This document shows positions 14,786 through 23,362 of a stretch of DNA of 64,000 nt, one piece after another. A model generated the notes under the pieces. The model made no database searches. It worked only from the letters and a program-made list of their open reading frames with translations, and was not told the DNA's origin. Source of the stretch: Pukyongia sp. (lineage in GTDB: Bacteria > Bacteroidota > Bacteroidia > Flavobacteriales > Flavobacteriaceae); assembly GCA_030148705.1 (NCBI GenBank), contig JASBSY010000018.1:62001-126000 (forward strand), given 5' to 3'. Position 1 is the stretch's first letter, and every line of letters begins with the position of its first letter. The position numbers were made by a program, and so were the translations under genes.

Positions 14786-16747
14786 ATGGACCTAATGGTA
14801 TACCTTCTTAAATCGGCGGTGGTATTGGCACTATTCTATTTGGTGTATATCGCGCTCCTTCGCAGGGACACCCATTTTAAAGTGCATCGGGTCTTTTTGC
14901 TCGCAGGCGTGGCCGCATCTTTTGTATTACCCCTACTCTATTTTACAACCACCGTGTATATCGACCCGCCACAAATTATGACAACTTCAGTCCTAACTGA
15001 ACTTCCTTCAGAAGCCATGAATGTAATTGGGGAAAGCGGCAGTTGGTGGAATTGGCCAAACATATTGCTCATATCCTACTGCATCGGACTTAGCGTTCTG
15101 CTTGGCAGATTCGGCATACAGCTGCACAGCCTGATAAGACTGTTGAGAAATAACACCTGTCATTACCGAAACGGCTTCCGCTTTATTAAGGTAAGTGAGA
15201 AGCTTGCGCCCTTCTCTTTTTTCAATTATATCGTATACAATCCCCGGCTGCATTCGGAATTGGAATTAGAGATGATCCTAAAGCACGAGCAGGCACATGC
15301 CTTCCAATGGCATACAGTCGATATCCTACTGGCCAATATCCTGGTAATCTTGCAGTGGCCAAACCCATTTGCATGGCTTTATAAGAAAAGTGTGGAGGAA
15401 AACCTCGAATTCCTGGCCGATAATACGACCATAGCAGAGGTTCCTTCGAGGAAAGAATACCAAATCGCCCTGTTGAAAGTCTCGTCGTCCAGGGAAATCC
15501 CGGCTTTGACGACCAATTTTTATAAATCATTCATCAAAAAACGAATAATCATGTTAAACAAACAATCATCTAAACAGTACAATGTTTTAAAAGTAGCGGC
15601 AATTTTACCCTGTATTGCTATTTTCCTATGGGGATTCAACCTTCGTGAAACAGTTGCCTATAATGAAGTTCCCCAAACCCCGGAGACAGAACAGTGGGAC
15701 GAACCGCAAACCGAACCGCTTGCTCAGGACAAAACAGACGGCAGCCAAACTCCTAAGACCCGGACGGCAACTACGGCCAAAGCGGGCAGTTCGGAAATTG
15801 CCATGTCTTCGGCTGAACCCAAAAGGAATACGCGGGCCCGGAGTTCCTCAAACCCTGAAATAAGGAAGACCCCTAAATTCAACGCTATGGGAAAGGACTT
15901 TAAGGTAACGATCACCAAGAATACTACCGATGCCGAGTTAGAGGAAATGAAGAAAACCCTGAAACGCGATTTCGATATTGAATTTTCTTACAGCACAACA
16001 AGGAACAGCAAGAATGAGATCACGTCCATAAATATTCAGTATCAGGGTGACGGCAGGAGTGGTAATTTCTCCGAAACCGAGGATGACGCCATAGGAGATT
16101 TTGTATTCTATATCAGCGACAGCGGTAAAAGCGGTTTTTATTCTGAAAAGCATGAAGAACGTATGGCCCAGCGTATGGCACAAAGAGCAGAACGCATGAA
16201 GGATCGGGAAAAAGAACGGGAAGAAATCATTATCCGTCGCGATGAGATACGAAAAGAGATGAGAGAAGAGATGGAGGAAGAGCGGAAAGCAATTCGACAG
16301 GAAATGAAGGAAGTTCGCAAAAAAATAAAGGAAAAAGACGGCTCGGTAATAATTATTGAAGAGGAGGACATCGATGATGGGGGCGAATCTCGCGAATTCG
16401 TACATGCCATGCGGGCCCGAGACAATGCCATGCGTGAAAGAGACAGGGCAATTGCCTCAAGAGCAACGGTAGTTCGAGACCGGGACAGCAGGCGGGCGGA
16501 CCGAGGCCGATTTGCAAGACACAGTCTGGCGATAGACAAAAATATGAGCGATGCGGCACTGGAAGAGCTTAAGAACGATCTTACGGATGATGGCATACAG
16601 ATCGATTTCAGCAAGATAAGACGTAACAAACAGGGCGAACTGACCCGTATCAAGGTCACGGTTGAAACCGAAAACTCCAAACAAACCATGGTAGCCGAAG
16701 GCGAGGGCGGAGAACCGATTAACGTATTGCGAATGCAAATCAATTAA
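14786..16747 (+). CDS. BlaR1-like M56 membrane metallopeptidase with duplicated C-terminal module
   Basis: A 653-residue membrane sensor-protease. Hydrophobic segments lie near residues 5-24, 36-56, 92-110 and 264-284. The zinc site is HEQAH at 167-171, with a downstream ENLEFLAD acidic helix. After the last membrane segment the tail is not a penicillin-binding domain. It holds a Ser/Thr/Pro-rich linker (295-350) and a first module at about 368-430 (TITKNTTDAELEEMKKTL). A charged coiled coil rich in Arg, Glu and Met (about 450-530) follows, then a second copy of the module at about 585-653 (AIDKNMSDAALEELKNDL). The ligand is unknown. It likely cleaves or inactivates the adjacent repressor on a periplasmic cue. 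Confidence 0.85.
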   Translation: MDLMVYLLKSAVVLALFYLVYIALLRRDTHFKVHRVFLLAGVAASFVLPLLYFTTTVYIDPPQIMTTSVLTELPSEAMNVIGESGSWWNWPNILLISYCIGLSVLLGRFGIQLHSLIRLLRNNTCHYRNGFRFIKVSEKLAPFSFFNYIVYNPRLHSELELEMILKHEQAHAFQWHTVDILLANILVILQWPNPFAWLYKKSVEENLEFLADNTTIAEVPSRKEYQIALLKVSSSREIPALTTNFYKSFIKKRIIMLNKQSSKQYNVLKVAAILPCIAIFLWGFNLRETVAYNEVPQTPETEQWDEPQTEPLAQDKTDGSQTPKTRTATTAKAGSSEIAMSSAEPKRNTRARSSSNPEIRKTPKFNAMGKDFKVTITKNTTDAELEEMKKTLKRDFDIEFSYSTTRNSKNEITSINIQYQGDGRSGNFSETEDDAIGDFVFYISDSGKSGFYSEKHEERMAQRMAQRAERMKDREKEREEIIIRRDEIRKEMREEMEEERKAIRQEMKEVRKKIKEKDGSVIIIEEEDIDDGGESREFVHAMRARDNAMRERDRAIASRATVVRDRDSRRADRGRFARHSLAIDKNMSDAALEELKNDLTDDGIQIDFSKIRRNKQGELTRIKVTVETENSKQTMVAEGEGGEPINVLRMQIN

Positions 16748-16768
16748 ACAATTATACAGCAACTGAAA

Positions 16769-16795
16769 TCCCGCCACACGCGGGATTTTTTTTTT
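16769..16795 (+). terminator. Terminator after blaR1
   Basis: TCCCGC, loop CACAC, GCGGGA followed by ten T. A strong intrinsic terminator 22 bases past the stop codon. Confidence 0.92.
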
Positions 16796-16806
16796 AAATT
16801 TACAGT

Positions 16807-16959
16807 ATGAAGAAGCGCTTATTCAAAATACTGGCCAAATTCAACAAGGCGGTTCTTCCCAGTTATTCCAAAAAGCAGCTCGACCTGAGCAAGGCTTCGA
16901 AATTGCAGTTGGCCGTTTTCGGCTATCGCTTATGGGTTACTAAAAATGCGTTGGATTAA
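16807..16959 (+). CDS. Small conserved basic protein (50 aa)
   Basis: ATG at 16807 to TAA at 16957-16959. The 50-residue product begins MKKRLFKILAKFNKAVLPSY and ends YRLWVTKNALD, with about ten Lys/Arg. I recall near-identical short proteins throughout Flavobacteriia, sometimes mislabelled SsrA-binding protein although they are far too short for SmpB. The conserved N and C termini support it as a real gene. It probably forms a short amphipathic helix pair. Function unknown. Its 3' end overlaps apt by four bases on the opposite strand. Confidence 0.7.
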   Translation: MKKRLFKILAKFNKAVLPSYSKKQLDLSKASKLQLAVFGYRLWVTKNALD

Positions 16960-17471
16960 TAGGTAAACAAGGATCTGAGCTCGTAACGTCTTAGTTTGGC
17001 GGTTCCGCGCAATTCGGAGAGTTCGATCAAAAAGTTACACTGCACGATTTCCCCACCCAGTTTTTCTATCAGTTTGCAGGCCGCCTGAGCTGTCCCTCCC
17101 GTGGCAAGTATATCATCATGCAGCAGTACCTTATCCCCCGGTTGGATGGCATCTTCGTGAATTTCCAAAGCATCCATCCCATATTCAAGGGCATAGGGCT
17201 CCTTTATGGTATCGTAGGGTAGTTTGCCCGGTTTTCTCAGGGGAACAAAGCCGGCTTCTAGTTCAAGCGACATAAGCGTGGCAAAGAAAAAACCTCGGGT
17301 TTCTATACCTACAACCTTATCGATCTTTTGTCGTTCGGTGAGTTCCAGCAAACCGTTCAGGCAATATCGTACCGCTTCCGGATTGGCCAGCAAGGGGGTA
17401 ATATCCTTAAACAGTACTCCCTGTTTTGGAAAGTCGGGTATATCGCGAATTAAGGTTTCGATGTTCTTCAT
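16956..17471 (-). CDS. apt: Adenine phosphoribosyltransferase
   Basis: Salvages adenine to AMP using PRPP. 171 residues, the standard bacterial length. The PRPP-binding loop reads LLHDDILATGGTAQ (residues about 120-135), and the N-terminal IPDFPKQGVLFKDITPLL block is a hallmark of Apt. It is convergent with the small 50-aa gene, and divergent from the tRNA-Arg promoter whose -33 box lies 17 bases from its start. Confidence 0.97.
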   Translation of the reverse strand: MKNIETLIRDIPDFPKQGVLFKDITPLLANPEAVRYCLNGLLELTERQKIDKVVGIETRGFFFATLMSLELEAGFVPLRKPGKLPYDTIKEPYALEYGMDALEIHEDAIQPGDKVLLHDDILATGGTAQAACKLIEKLGGEIVQCNFLIELSELRGTAKLRRYELRSLFTY

Positions 17472-17487
17472 TTATTTTAGAAAGTGC

Positions 17488-17519
17488 TTTGCCTATAAAG
17501 GTAAAAAGAAATATATTTG
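17488..17519 (+). promoter_or_regulatory. Promoter of tRNA-Arg
   Basis: TTTG at 17488-17491, a 20-base spacer and TATATTTG at 17512-17519: the best match to the Bacteroidota housekeeping promoter in the window. Transcription would start near 17525, about 47 bases before the mature tRNA. Confidence 0.8.
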
Positions 17520-17571
17520 CACCCCGAAGTAAAACAAGCTTATTTTTAAAATGTTTTACTGAGAAATTTAA

Positions 17572-17645
17572 GGCCTCGTGGCGCAACTGAATAGCGCATC
17601 TGATTACGGCTCAGAAGGTTGCAGGTTTGAATCCTGCCGAGGTCA
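17572..17645 (+). tRNA. tRNA-Arg (anticodon ACG)
   Basis: A 74-base cloverleaf. The acceptor stem pairs GGCCTCG with CGAGGTC (one G-U). The anticodon stem TCTGA/TCAGA surrounds loop TTACGGC, giving anticodon ACG. The T arm is GCAGG-TTTGAAT-CCTGC and the discriminator base is A. The 3' CCA is not encoded and must be added. ACG in the first position is normally deaminated to inosine so that CGU, CGC and CGA are read. Confidence 0.96.
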
Positions 17646-17666
17646 CGAATAAACACTTCAAAATAG

Positions 17667-17698
17667 AAAAAACGCCAAGCTTGCTTGAGCGTTTTTTT
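17667..17698 (+). terminator. Terminator after tRNA-Arg
   Basis: AAAAAACGCCAAGC pairs with GCTTGAGCGTTTTTT (one bulge) and ends in a T run. It is nested inside a further perfect 12-bp inverted repeat, AAACACTTCAAA at 17651-17662 and TTTGAAGTGTTT at 17700-17711. Confidence 0.8.
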
Positions 17699-17713
17699 GT
17701 TTGAAGTGTTTTC

Positions 17714-17778
17714 AAAGCGGAGCTTTGTCAGGATGTTGAGCGAAGCGAGACAATCCTGTTTTAGAAAAGCGGAGCTTT
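17714..17778. repeat. Compact intergenic repeat cluster
   Basis: AAAGCGGAGCTTT occurs twice (17714-17726 and 17766-17778), each a small dyad AAAGC-GGA-GCTTT. Between them CAGGAT and ATCCTG (17729-17734, 17753-17758) flank TTGAGCGAAGCGAGA. The nested symmetry looks like a BIME/REP-type intergenic element of the kind scattered through Bacteroidota genomes. It is non-coding and lies between tRNA-Arg and the end of clpS. Confidence 0.55.
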
Positions 17779-17794
17779 CTCTTAAAATTTACTA

Positions 17795-18070
17795 TTAAAC
17801 AATCTCCGCCGACAATCCCGCGTCCAGTAATTTGCTGCATCTTGGGGTAAGGTCCTCCAGCGAACCGGTCTTTACGGTGCATTTTCCCTTAAAGTGAACG
17901 ATGATAGAACATTGTTCAGCCTGCTCCGGAGTGTGGTCGCAGGCATAGATTAGCGTCTCGATAACATGATCGAAGGTATTTACCTCGTCATTGTACAAGA
18001 CAATCTGGTTTTCGAAGTCCTCCTGTTCAGCTAGAAGTACCTCTTCCTTAAATTTTTCTCTGGTACTCAT
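17795..18070 (-). CDS. clpS: ATP-dependent Clp protease adaptor ClpS
   Basis: Delivers N-degron substrates to ClpAP-type proteases. The 91 residues carry the folded core IVLYNDEVNTFDHVIETL followed by an Ala/His-rich helix and the CTVKTGSLEDL strand. The DEVNTFDHV segment contains the conserved residues of the N-end-rule pocket. A charged N-terminal tail precedes it. It starts eight bases after prmA, so it is the last gene of the DUF1599-to-clpS operon. Confidence 0.93.
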   Translation of the reverse strand: MSTREKFKEEVLLAEQEDFENQIVLYNDEVNTFDHVIETLIYACDHTPEQAEQCSIIVHFKGKCTVKTGSLEDLTPRCSKLLDAGLSAEIV

Positions 18071-18078
18071 ATCAACCC

Positions 18079-18915
18079 CTAATTTACAAATTTTGCGGCA
18101 ACCCAGTTATTCTTCATCTTGTGTTCAACGTAACGCAGTCCGAGATTATTGCAGACCTCACTTATCTGCGCCAGGTCCTCGCTGTAAAATCCACTGAGAT
18201 ACAATTCACCCGAAATCGTTAAAGTCTGAACATAAATCTCTAGGTCTTCCAATAAAATGTTCCGGTTAATATTGGCAATAATGGTATCGTATACCGGTTT
18301 ATTCCCCAAAACAGATGCATCGCCCTGCGATACCGAGATGTTTTCACAATTGTTCCGCTCCGCATTCTCCATAGAGTTTTCCACACACCACTCATCTATG
18401 TCGATGGCATCGATGGCTTTGGCGCCCCTCATTTCAGCCAGTATGGCCAATACCGCCGTTCCGCAGCCCATATCCAGCACCTTTTTATCCTTAAACTCGT
18501 TCTGAAGCAAGAACTCAAGCATCATAAAAGTTGTTTCGTGATGCCCGGTCCCAAAAGACATCTTTGGTTCTATGACGATCTCGTACGGTAACTGCCGCTC
18601 CTCATGGAAGGGTGCCCGAACTACACAACTGTGCGACACTTCGATGGGGGTGAAATTCTTCTCCCATTCCTCGTTCCAGTTTAACTGCTCGATCAACTCA
18701 GAGGTATAAGTGACCTCGAATTCTTCCGAAGAAAGGATCTGTAAACTTTCCAGGGCCTCGGCATTAAAGTCGGATGGCTGAATATAGGCCATCACCCCTT
18801 CTTCAGTTTCAACAAAGCTTTCAAAGCCGATCTCCCCTAACTGGGCGATCAGGATCTCAGATCCGGGTATCAAGGGCTTGACACTAAAATTGTATTCCAG
18901 GTATGCATTCGCCAT
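18079..18915 (-). CDS. prmA: Ribosomal protein L11 methyltransferase
   Basis: A SAM-dependent enzyme that trimethylates ribosomal protein L11. 278 residues. The N-terminal substrate-binding domain is followed by the catalytic domain, with the SAM loop VLDMGCGTAVLAILA (about residue 145) and the family motif MSFGTGHHETT just before it. The later IIANINRNILLEDL block corresponds to the NPPY-like motif of PrmA. It is part of the operon with tpiA and clpS. Confidence 0.95.
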   Translation of the reverse strand: MANAYLEYNFSVKPLIPGSEILIAQLGEIGFESFVETEEGVMAYIQPSDFNAEALESLQILSSEEFEVTYTSELIEQLNWNEEWEKNFTPIEVSHSCVVRAPFHEERQLPYEIVIEPKMSFGTGHHETTFMMLEFLLQNEFKDKKVLDMGCGTAVLAILAEMRGAKAIDAIDIDEWCVENSMENAERNNCENISVSQGDASVLGNKPVYDTIIANINRNILLEDLEIYVQTLTISGELYLSGFYSEDLAQISEVCNNLGLRYVEHKMKNNWVAAKFVN

Positions 18916-18956
18916 GCTGCGGGTTCAGAGAATTAATAAATTTCTTCGAAGTAGTA

Positions 18957-19709
18957 CTAACTGAAGGCATTGATAATCGCGGCAAAACTCTCCGCTTTAA
19001 GGGAGGCCCCGCCAATTAGACCGCCATCAACATCGGGTTTTCCAAAGATCTCCCCGGCATTCTCGGGTTTAACACTTCCCCCGTATAAGATGGAAATACT
19101 ATCAGCAATTTTAGCCGTATAACGTTCACCTATGGTGCGCCTGATGAATTTATGCATTTCCTGCACCTGCTCCGGACTCGCGGTCTCCCCGGTCCCTATA
19201 GCCCATACGGGTTCGTAGGCCAGGATGATATTCTCCCAGGCGGATTCTTCCAGATGAAACAATCCCTGCGATAACTGGCTCGAAACCCGGTCGAAGTGCT
19301 CTCCCCTTTGCCGGTCGTCCAGTTCTTCCCCGAAACAGAATATTATCTGCATATTGGCCTTAAGAGCCGCATTGACCTTTTCTGCCAGTATGCCGTTGGA
19401 TTCGCCAAAATAGGCCCGGCGTTCGCTGTGACCTATTATCACTGTATCTACCCCTGCGCTCTTTAACATAGCCGCCGAGATCTCGCCGGTATAAGCTCCG
19501 CTCTCCGCCTGGTGCATATTCTGGGCCACAACAAGGATATCAGTATCGATAAGCGCCTGGTTCGCAGCCTGTAAACTGGTGAAAGGCGGTGCCACCATTA
19601 CCTGTACGTCTTCTGCTAATTCATATTCCGACAAAGCATCCAGCAATTCGTAGGTCTCGGAGATGTCGCAATTCATCTTCCAGTTACCCGCAACAATTTT
19701 CTTTCTCAT
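18957..19709 (-). CDS. tpiA: Triosephosphate isomerase
   Basis: Interconverts dihydroxyacetone phosphate and glyceraldehyde 3-phosphate in glycolysis and gluconeogenesis. 250 residues. The N-terminal GNWKMNCD contains the catalytic Lys, HSERRAYFGE the catalytic His, AYEPVWAIGTGETAS the catalytic Glu and flexible loop, and YGGSVKPENA the phosphate site. It starts ten bases after the ABC permease gene. Confidence 0.98.
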   Translation of the reverse strand: MRKKIVAGNWKMNCDISETYELLDALSEYELAEDVQVMVAPPFTSLQAANQALIDTDILVVAQNMHQAESGAYTGEISAAMLKSAGVDTVIIGHSERRAYFGESNGILAEKVNAALKANMQIIFCFGEELDDRQRGEHFDRVSSQLSQGLFHLEESAWENIILAYEPVWAIGTGETASPEQVQEMHKFIRRTIGERYTAKIADSISILYGGSVKPENAGEIFGKPDVDGGLIGGASLKAESFAAIINAFS

Positions 19710-19719
19710 AATGTGTTGA

Positions 19720-20793
19720 TTAAGTTCTGATTTTAGGATCCAGCCAGCCGTAGATCACATCGACTAAAATATTAATAAGGATAAACAGAGTGGCAATGAC
19801 AATTACAGCTCCCATGATAACCGGGAGGTCCAGGGTATTCAAAGCGTCGACTATCTCCTTCCCCAAACCGTTCCAGCCGAAAATATACTCAACGAAAACA
19901 GCCCCGGCAAGCATGGATGCAAACCAGCCTGATATGGCAGTTACAACCGGGTTCAGGGAATTTTTAAGCGCATGTCTCTTAATAATGGCAAAGAACGACA
20001 ACCCCTTTGCCCTGGCGGTTCGAATGTAGTCCTGGCTCAGCACTTCCAGCAGTGAATTCCGCATTAGCTGAGATACCACTGCCAGCGGCCGAATACCCAA
20101 CACTATGGCCGGCAGGATTAGATTCTTCCACTGTATATACTTTCCTTCCCCGAAGTCGTCTACTTCATACAAACTACCCGTCATATTCAGCCCTGTATAT
20201 TCATGCAGCAAATATCCAAAAATCCATGCAAATACAATAGCACTAAAAAAAGATGGCACACTCATTCCAAGCGTACTCACAAATTGTATCGTCTTGTCGA
20301 TCCATCCGTCTTTGAACAGCACCGAGACAATGCCCAGCAGTATGCCGATAAACATGGCGATAATTATTGCTGAAACAGCCAGGATAGCGGTATTTGGCAA
20401 GGTTTCCGCGATAACTGCGCTAACCTCCTTGCCATTCTTCTGAAAGGATTCCCTGAGATACGGCAATTTAACAACCGTGATGATATCGCCCGTTTGAAAC
20501 AAGCGAAGGGCTTCATATTTACCTTCCGATAGAAAAGTATAGTCCCGCTCATTATCGCTGTGAAATGAAAGGGGCGAAAGATCATTGAGGTAATAGAGAT
20601 ACTGAGTCCCCAGGGGTTTATCGAAGCCGTATTTCTGCTTAACTATGGCCACCTGCTCCTCGGTCTCATTCTGTCCCAGCATCATCCGGGCAGGATCGCC
20701 CGGCAAAATGGTAAACAATAAGAAAATAACGGTAACTACCCCGAACAGTGTGAGTAGGGCATATCCCAGTTTCTGAAGTACATAACCAACCAC
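19720..20793 (-). CDS. Oligopeptide/dipeptide-type ABC transporter permease (DppB-like)
   Basis: A 357-residue inner-membrane protein with about six transmembrane segments and the BPD_transp_1 fold. The N-terminal FTILPGDPARMMLGQNETEEQ and the coupling EAA loop YIRTARAKGLSFFAIIKRHALKN (residues about 260-285) identify the DppB/OppB branch. An approximately 75-residue periplasmic insert lies after the first membrane segment. Partner permease, ATPases and binding protein are not in the window, so its transporter must be completed from elsewhere. The substrate is not certain. It lies two bases from the DoxX gene in a tight operon. Confidence 0.88.
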   Translation of the reverse strand: MVGYVLQKLGYALLTLFGVVTVIFLLFTILPGDPARMMLGQNETEEQVAIVKQKYGFDKPLGTQYLYYLNDLSPLSFHSDNERDYTFLSEGKYEALRLFQTGDIITVVKLPYLRESFQKNGKEVSAVIAETLPNTAILAVSAIIIAMFIGILLGIVSVLFKDGWIDKTIQFVSTLGMSVPSFFSAIVFAWIFGYLLHEYTGLNMTGSLYEVDDFGEGKYIQWKNLILPAIVLGIRPLAVVSQLMRNSLLEVLSQDYIRTARAKGLSFFAIIKRHALKNSLNPVVTAISGWFASMLAGAVFVEYIFGWNGLGKEIVDALNTLDLPVIMGAVIVIATLFILINILVDVIYGWLDPKIRT

Positions 20794-20794
20794 A

Positions 20795-21895
20795 CTACTC
20801 TTTTAAGATTAGGGATTCGGCATCGTTCCAGTGAAGTTTCTGTTTGATCGTACCCTTCTGAAGTTCGAGAATTCCGGGATTGGACCTCACAATGGTTTTC
20901 AAGGTGGTCATATCGCAGAAATAGAACTTAAAATTCAAATCCATTTCATTCACCAGCGCATCGGTAACCGCGGTGGAAGAGGCAGATAAACCAATAACCT
21001 CGTATCCTTTTTCAATGGCTTCATTGGTCACTTCACGTACGGCGGCGAAACCTTCCATTTCCGAATTACTTAGACTATATGCAATTACCACGATAAGGTC
21101 CTCTTTGTTCAGGAATTCCTCCGTAAAATTCGCCCCGTCCCGTTCAATACTAAAGTCGTGTATGGGCGGTTCATAGCCGGCCTGTACCTCCTCTGTTTCC
21201 ACCTCTATGAACTCACCTTCCTGATCGGGATAATCTCCGTTGGTCGTTACGATCTTTTCCTCCCCGTTCACCATAAACTTCCAGTTGTATTCATAGATGG
21301 CCTTTGGTGCATCTTCAGGCGTGGTCATCCCTTCTGAAATATTGGCGCCTATCTTATACGGCCTGAAATCGATAATGGGAAGATGCATCAGCACATAATA
21401 GGTGATCCCAAGACAGAATATAAACGAAGCAAAAACAATCAAACTACGGGTATTCCGTGAGAAGAAGGGCTGTATGTATTTCCTTCCGAAGAAAAGAATT
21501 AGAATTAAGACAAGGAGCACCACATCCTTATAGAACGATTCCCAGGGTGTTAATTTCAACGCATCTCCGAAACATCCGCAATCGGTTACCTTGCCTGTAA
21601 CGGCCGAATAGAACGTAAGGAAGGTGAAGAAAACGATCATGATGAGTAAGCTCCAGAGGGTGAATTTCTTAGCATAGCCAAAGATGATCATTACCCCCAG
21701 CAATACTTCGTAGATAACCAGGACGATCGCAATAACGAGCGCATAGGGGGTTAAGAAATCCAGGTTGAGAACTTCAGGTGCAAAATAATCCTGCAACTTG
21801 AAAGAGAAACCTACGGGGTCGTTTAGTTTGATCAGCCCGCTGATTAAAAATAAGATCCCGACGAATATTCTTGAAATTCCAACTAATATTTTCAT
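20795..21895 (-). CDS. BT_3928-type DoxX membrane protein with C-terminal soluble domain
   Basis: 366 residues. The first ~165 hold four to five membrane segments of the DoxX/MauE type, with a conserved KVTDCGCFGDALKLTPW loop carrying two Cys. The C-terminal ~120 residues look like a thioredoxin-like fold (LIVVIAYSLSN, then VIGLSASS and FKFYFCDMTTLK) without a CxxC pair. I recall this architecture as the BT_3928 family of Bacteroidota. A redox or membrane-maintenance role is inferred, not shown. Its ATG overlaps the end of the DUF1599 gene by four bases, so translation is likely coupled. Confidence 0.8.
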   Translation of the reverse strand: MKILVGISRIFVGILFLISGLIKLNDPVGFSFKLQDYFAPEVLNLDFLTPYALVIAIVLVIYEVLLGVMIIFGYAKKFTLWSLLIMIVFFTFLTFYSAVTGKVTDCGCFGDALKLTPWESFYKDVVLLVLILILFFGRKYIQPFFSRNTRSLIVFASFIFCLGITYYVLMHLPIIDFRPYKIGANISEGMTTPEDAPKAIYEYNWKFMVNGEEKIVTTNGDYPDQEGEFIEVETEEVQAGYEPPIHDFSIERDGANFTEEFLNKEDLIVVIAYSLSNSEMEGFAAVREVTNEAIEKGYEVIGLSASSTAVTDALVNEMDLNFKFYFCDMTTLKTIVRSNPGILELQKGTIKQKLHWNDAESLILKE

Positions 21896-22434
21896 GCTGT
21901 TTCTTTTAAATGTATAAGTGCAAAAACCGAGTAATTTATCATGTCCTGGTAATTGGCATCTATTCCCTCCGACACCAGCGTCCTGCCTTGATTATCCTCT
22001 ATTTGTTTTACTCTCAGTAATTTCTGAAGAATTAGATCTGTGAGGGAGCTCACCCGCATATCCCGCCAGGCTTCTCCGTAGTCGTGGTTCTTATCCAGCA
22101 TTAATTGCCGGGTAGTACTCACCTTTTCATCGTAATGCGCCATGGCCGTTTCCAGGTCCATGTCGGGTTGTTCCACCACGCCTTTCTCGAGCTGGATAAG
22201 CGCCATAACACAATAATTGATTATTCCGATAAATTCGCTTACTTCCCCTTCATCCACTTTCCGCACATCGTTCTGCTGCAATCCTCGAATTCGCTGTGCC
22301 TTTATAAAGATCTGGTCGGTGAGCGAAGGCAGCCGAAGGATGCGCCAGGCACTGCCGTAATCTTTCATTTTATTGATAAACAGTGCTCTGCAACTAGCTA
22401 TAACCTCATCGTATTGTTTTGAAGTATCGGGCAT
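21892..22434 (-). CDS. DUF1599 protein (duplicated helical domain)
   Basis: 180 residues made of two similar halves: FINKMKDYGSAWRILRLPSLTDQIFIKAQRIR near the N terminus and LMLDKNHDYGEAWRDMRVSSLTDLILQKLLRVK in the second half. The repeated DYGxAWRxxRxxSLTD block defines DUF1599. Each half is an all-alpha unit reminiscent of MazG-like pyrophosphatases, but I do not see a complete catalytic motif, so the function stays unknown. It is the first gene of the leftward operon and is divergent from folP, 52 bases away. Confidence 0.85.
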   Translation of the reverse strand: MPDTSKQYDEVIASCRALFINKMKDYGSAWRILRLPSLTDQIFIKAQRIRGLQQNDVRKVDEGEVSEFIGIINYCVMALIQLEKGVVEQPDMDLETAMAHYDEKVSTTRQLMLDKNHDYGEAWRDMRVSSLTDLILQKLLRVKQIEDNQGRTLVSEGIDANYQDMINYSVFALIHLKETA

Positions 22435-22486
22435 CAGGTCTCTCAGATTTTGCGTAAATTTCGCTTAAATAAATCAATTTAAAAAA

Positions 22487-23320
22487 TTGTATACCATCAA
22501 TTGCAAAGGAGCCCTGATCGACCTGTCTGTACCTAAAGTAATGGGCATAATTAACGTCACTCCCGACTCGTTCTACGACGGGGGCAAGACCCAGGCTCTT
22601 TCCCAGATTGTGGCACAGGCTGAGAAAATGATCTCTCATGGTGCCGCTTTTCTCGATATAGGAGGTTACAGCTCAAGGCCAGGTGCCGCCGATGTTTCGG
22701 AAGAAGAAGAATTAAAAAGGGTGGTGGTTGCAGTTGAAGCTATTCGCCGGGAGTTTCCGAAGACCATAATTTCGGTTGATACCTTCAGAAGTAGTGTAGC
22801 CAAACAGGCTGTAGCTGCAGGTGCTTCAATAGTTAACGATATTTCGGGAGGTACCCTGGATGACAATATGTTTGCTACCGTAGCTCAACTGGGTGTTCCC
22901 TACATCCTGATGCATATGCGGGGCACTCCTCAGAATATGACTGAAAAAGCCAACTACAATACGGTAACAACCGAAGTAGTTTACGAGCTGGCTGTTCGTA
23001 TTGCCGAAGCCAAGGCGGCCGGAATTAATGATATTATTGCCGACCCCGGGTTTGGTTTTGCCAAAACCAGGGAGCACGGTTTCGAACTATTACAGCATTT
23101 GGAACACTTCAAACTACTTGAGACTCCGCTTCTAATAGGAATTTCACGTAAATCGATGATCTATAAGACGCTTGATGTCGATGTACAGCAGGCCCTTAAC
23201 GGTACTACTGCCCTGCACAGCATTGCCCTGCTGAAAGGCGCATCCATACTGCGGGTTCACGATGTAAAGGAAGCTGTACAATGCGTTGCCCTGGTTTCGG
23301 AAGTTCTAAACAGCCAATAA
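22487..23320 (+). CDS. folP: Dihydropteroate synthase
   Basis: Joins p-aminobenzoate to dihydropterin pyrophosphate in folate synthesis; the target of sulfonamides. 277 residues. MGIINVTPDSFYDGG is the pterin-site signature, and SVDTFRSSVAKQA, DISGG and ADPGFGFAKT follow. Translation appears to start at TTG 22487: an in-frame stop lies 19 bases upstream, and the first ATG (22541) would remove the first strand. It forms a pair with cdaA, an order I recognise as common in Bacteroidota. Confidence 0.96.
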   Translation: MYTINCKGALIDLSVPKVMGIINVTPDSFYDGGKTQALSQIVAQAEKMISHGAAFLDIGGYSSRPGAADVSEEEELKRVVVAVEAIRREFPKTIISVDTFRSSVAKQAVAAGASIVNDISGGTLDDNMFATVAQLGVPYILMHMRGTPQNMTEKANYNTVTTEVVYELAVRIAEAKAAGINDIIADPGFGFAKTREHGFELLQHLEHFKLLETPLLIGISRKSMIYKTLDVDVQQALNGTTALHSIALLKGASILRVHDVKEAVQCVALVSEVLNSQ

Positions 23321-23362
23321 CTTTTAAAATTTTAAAGTACATTTACAAAAACACTTCAGCCT

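Noticed and set aside
16138-16743. 201-residue Ser/Arg-rich frame opposite blaR1
   Set aside because: Reverse strand of the Arg/Glu-rich coiled coil; no start signal and fully overlapped by the conserved tail of BlaR1.
16807-16959. Label as SsrA-binding protein SmpB
   Set aside because: The product has only 50 residues and none of the SmpB barrel; annotated as a conserved small protein instead.
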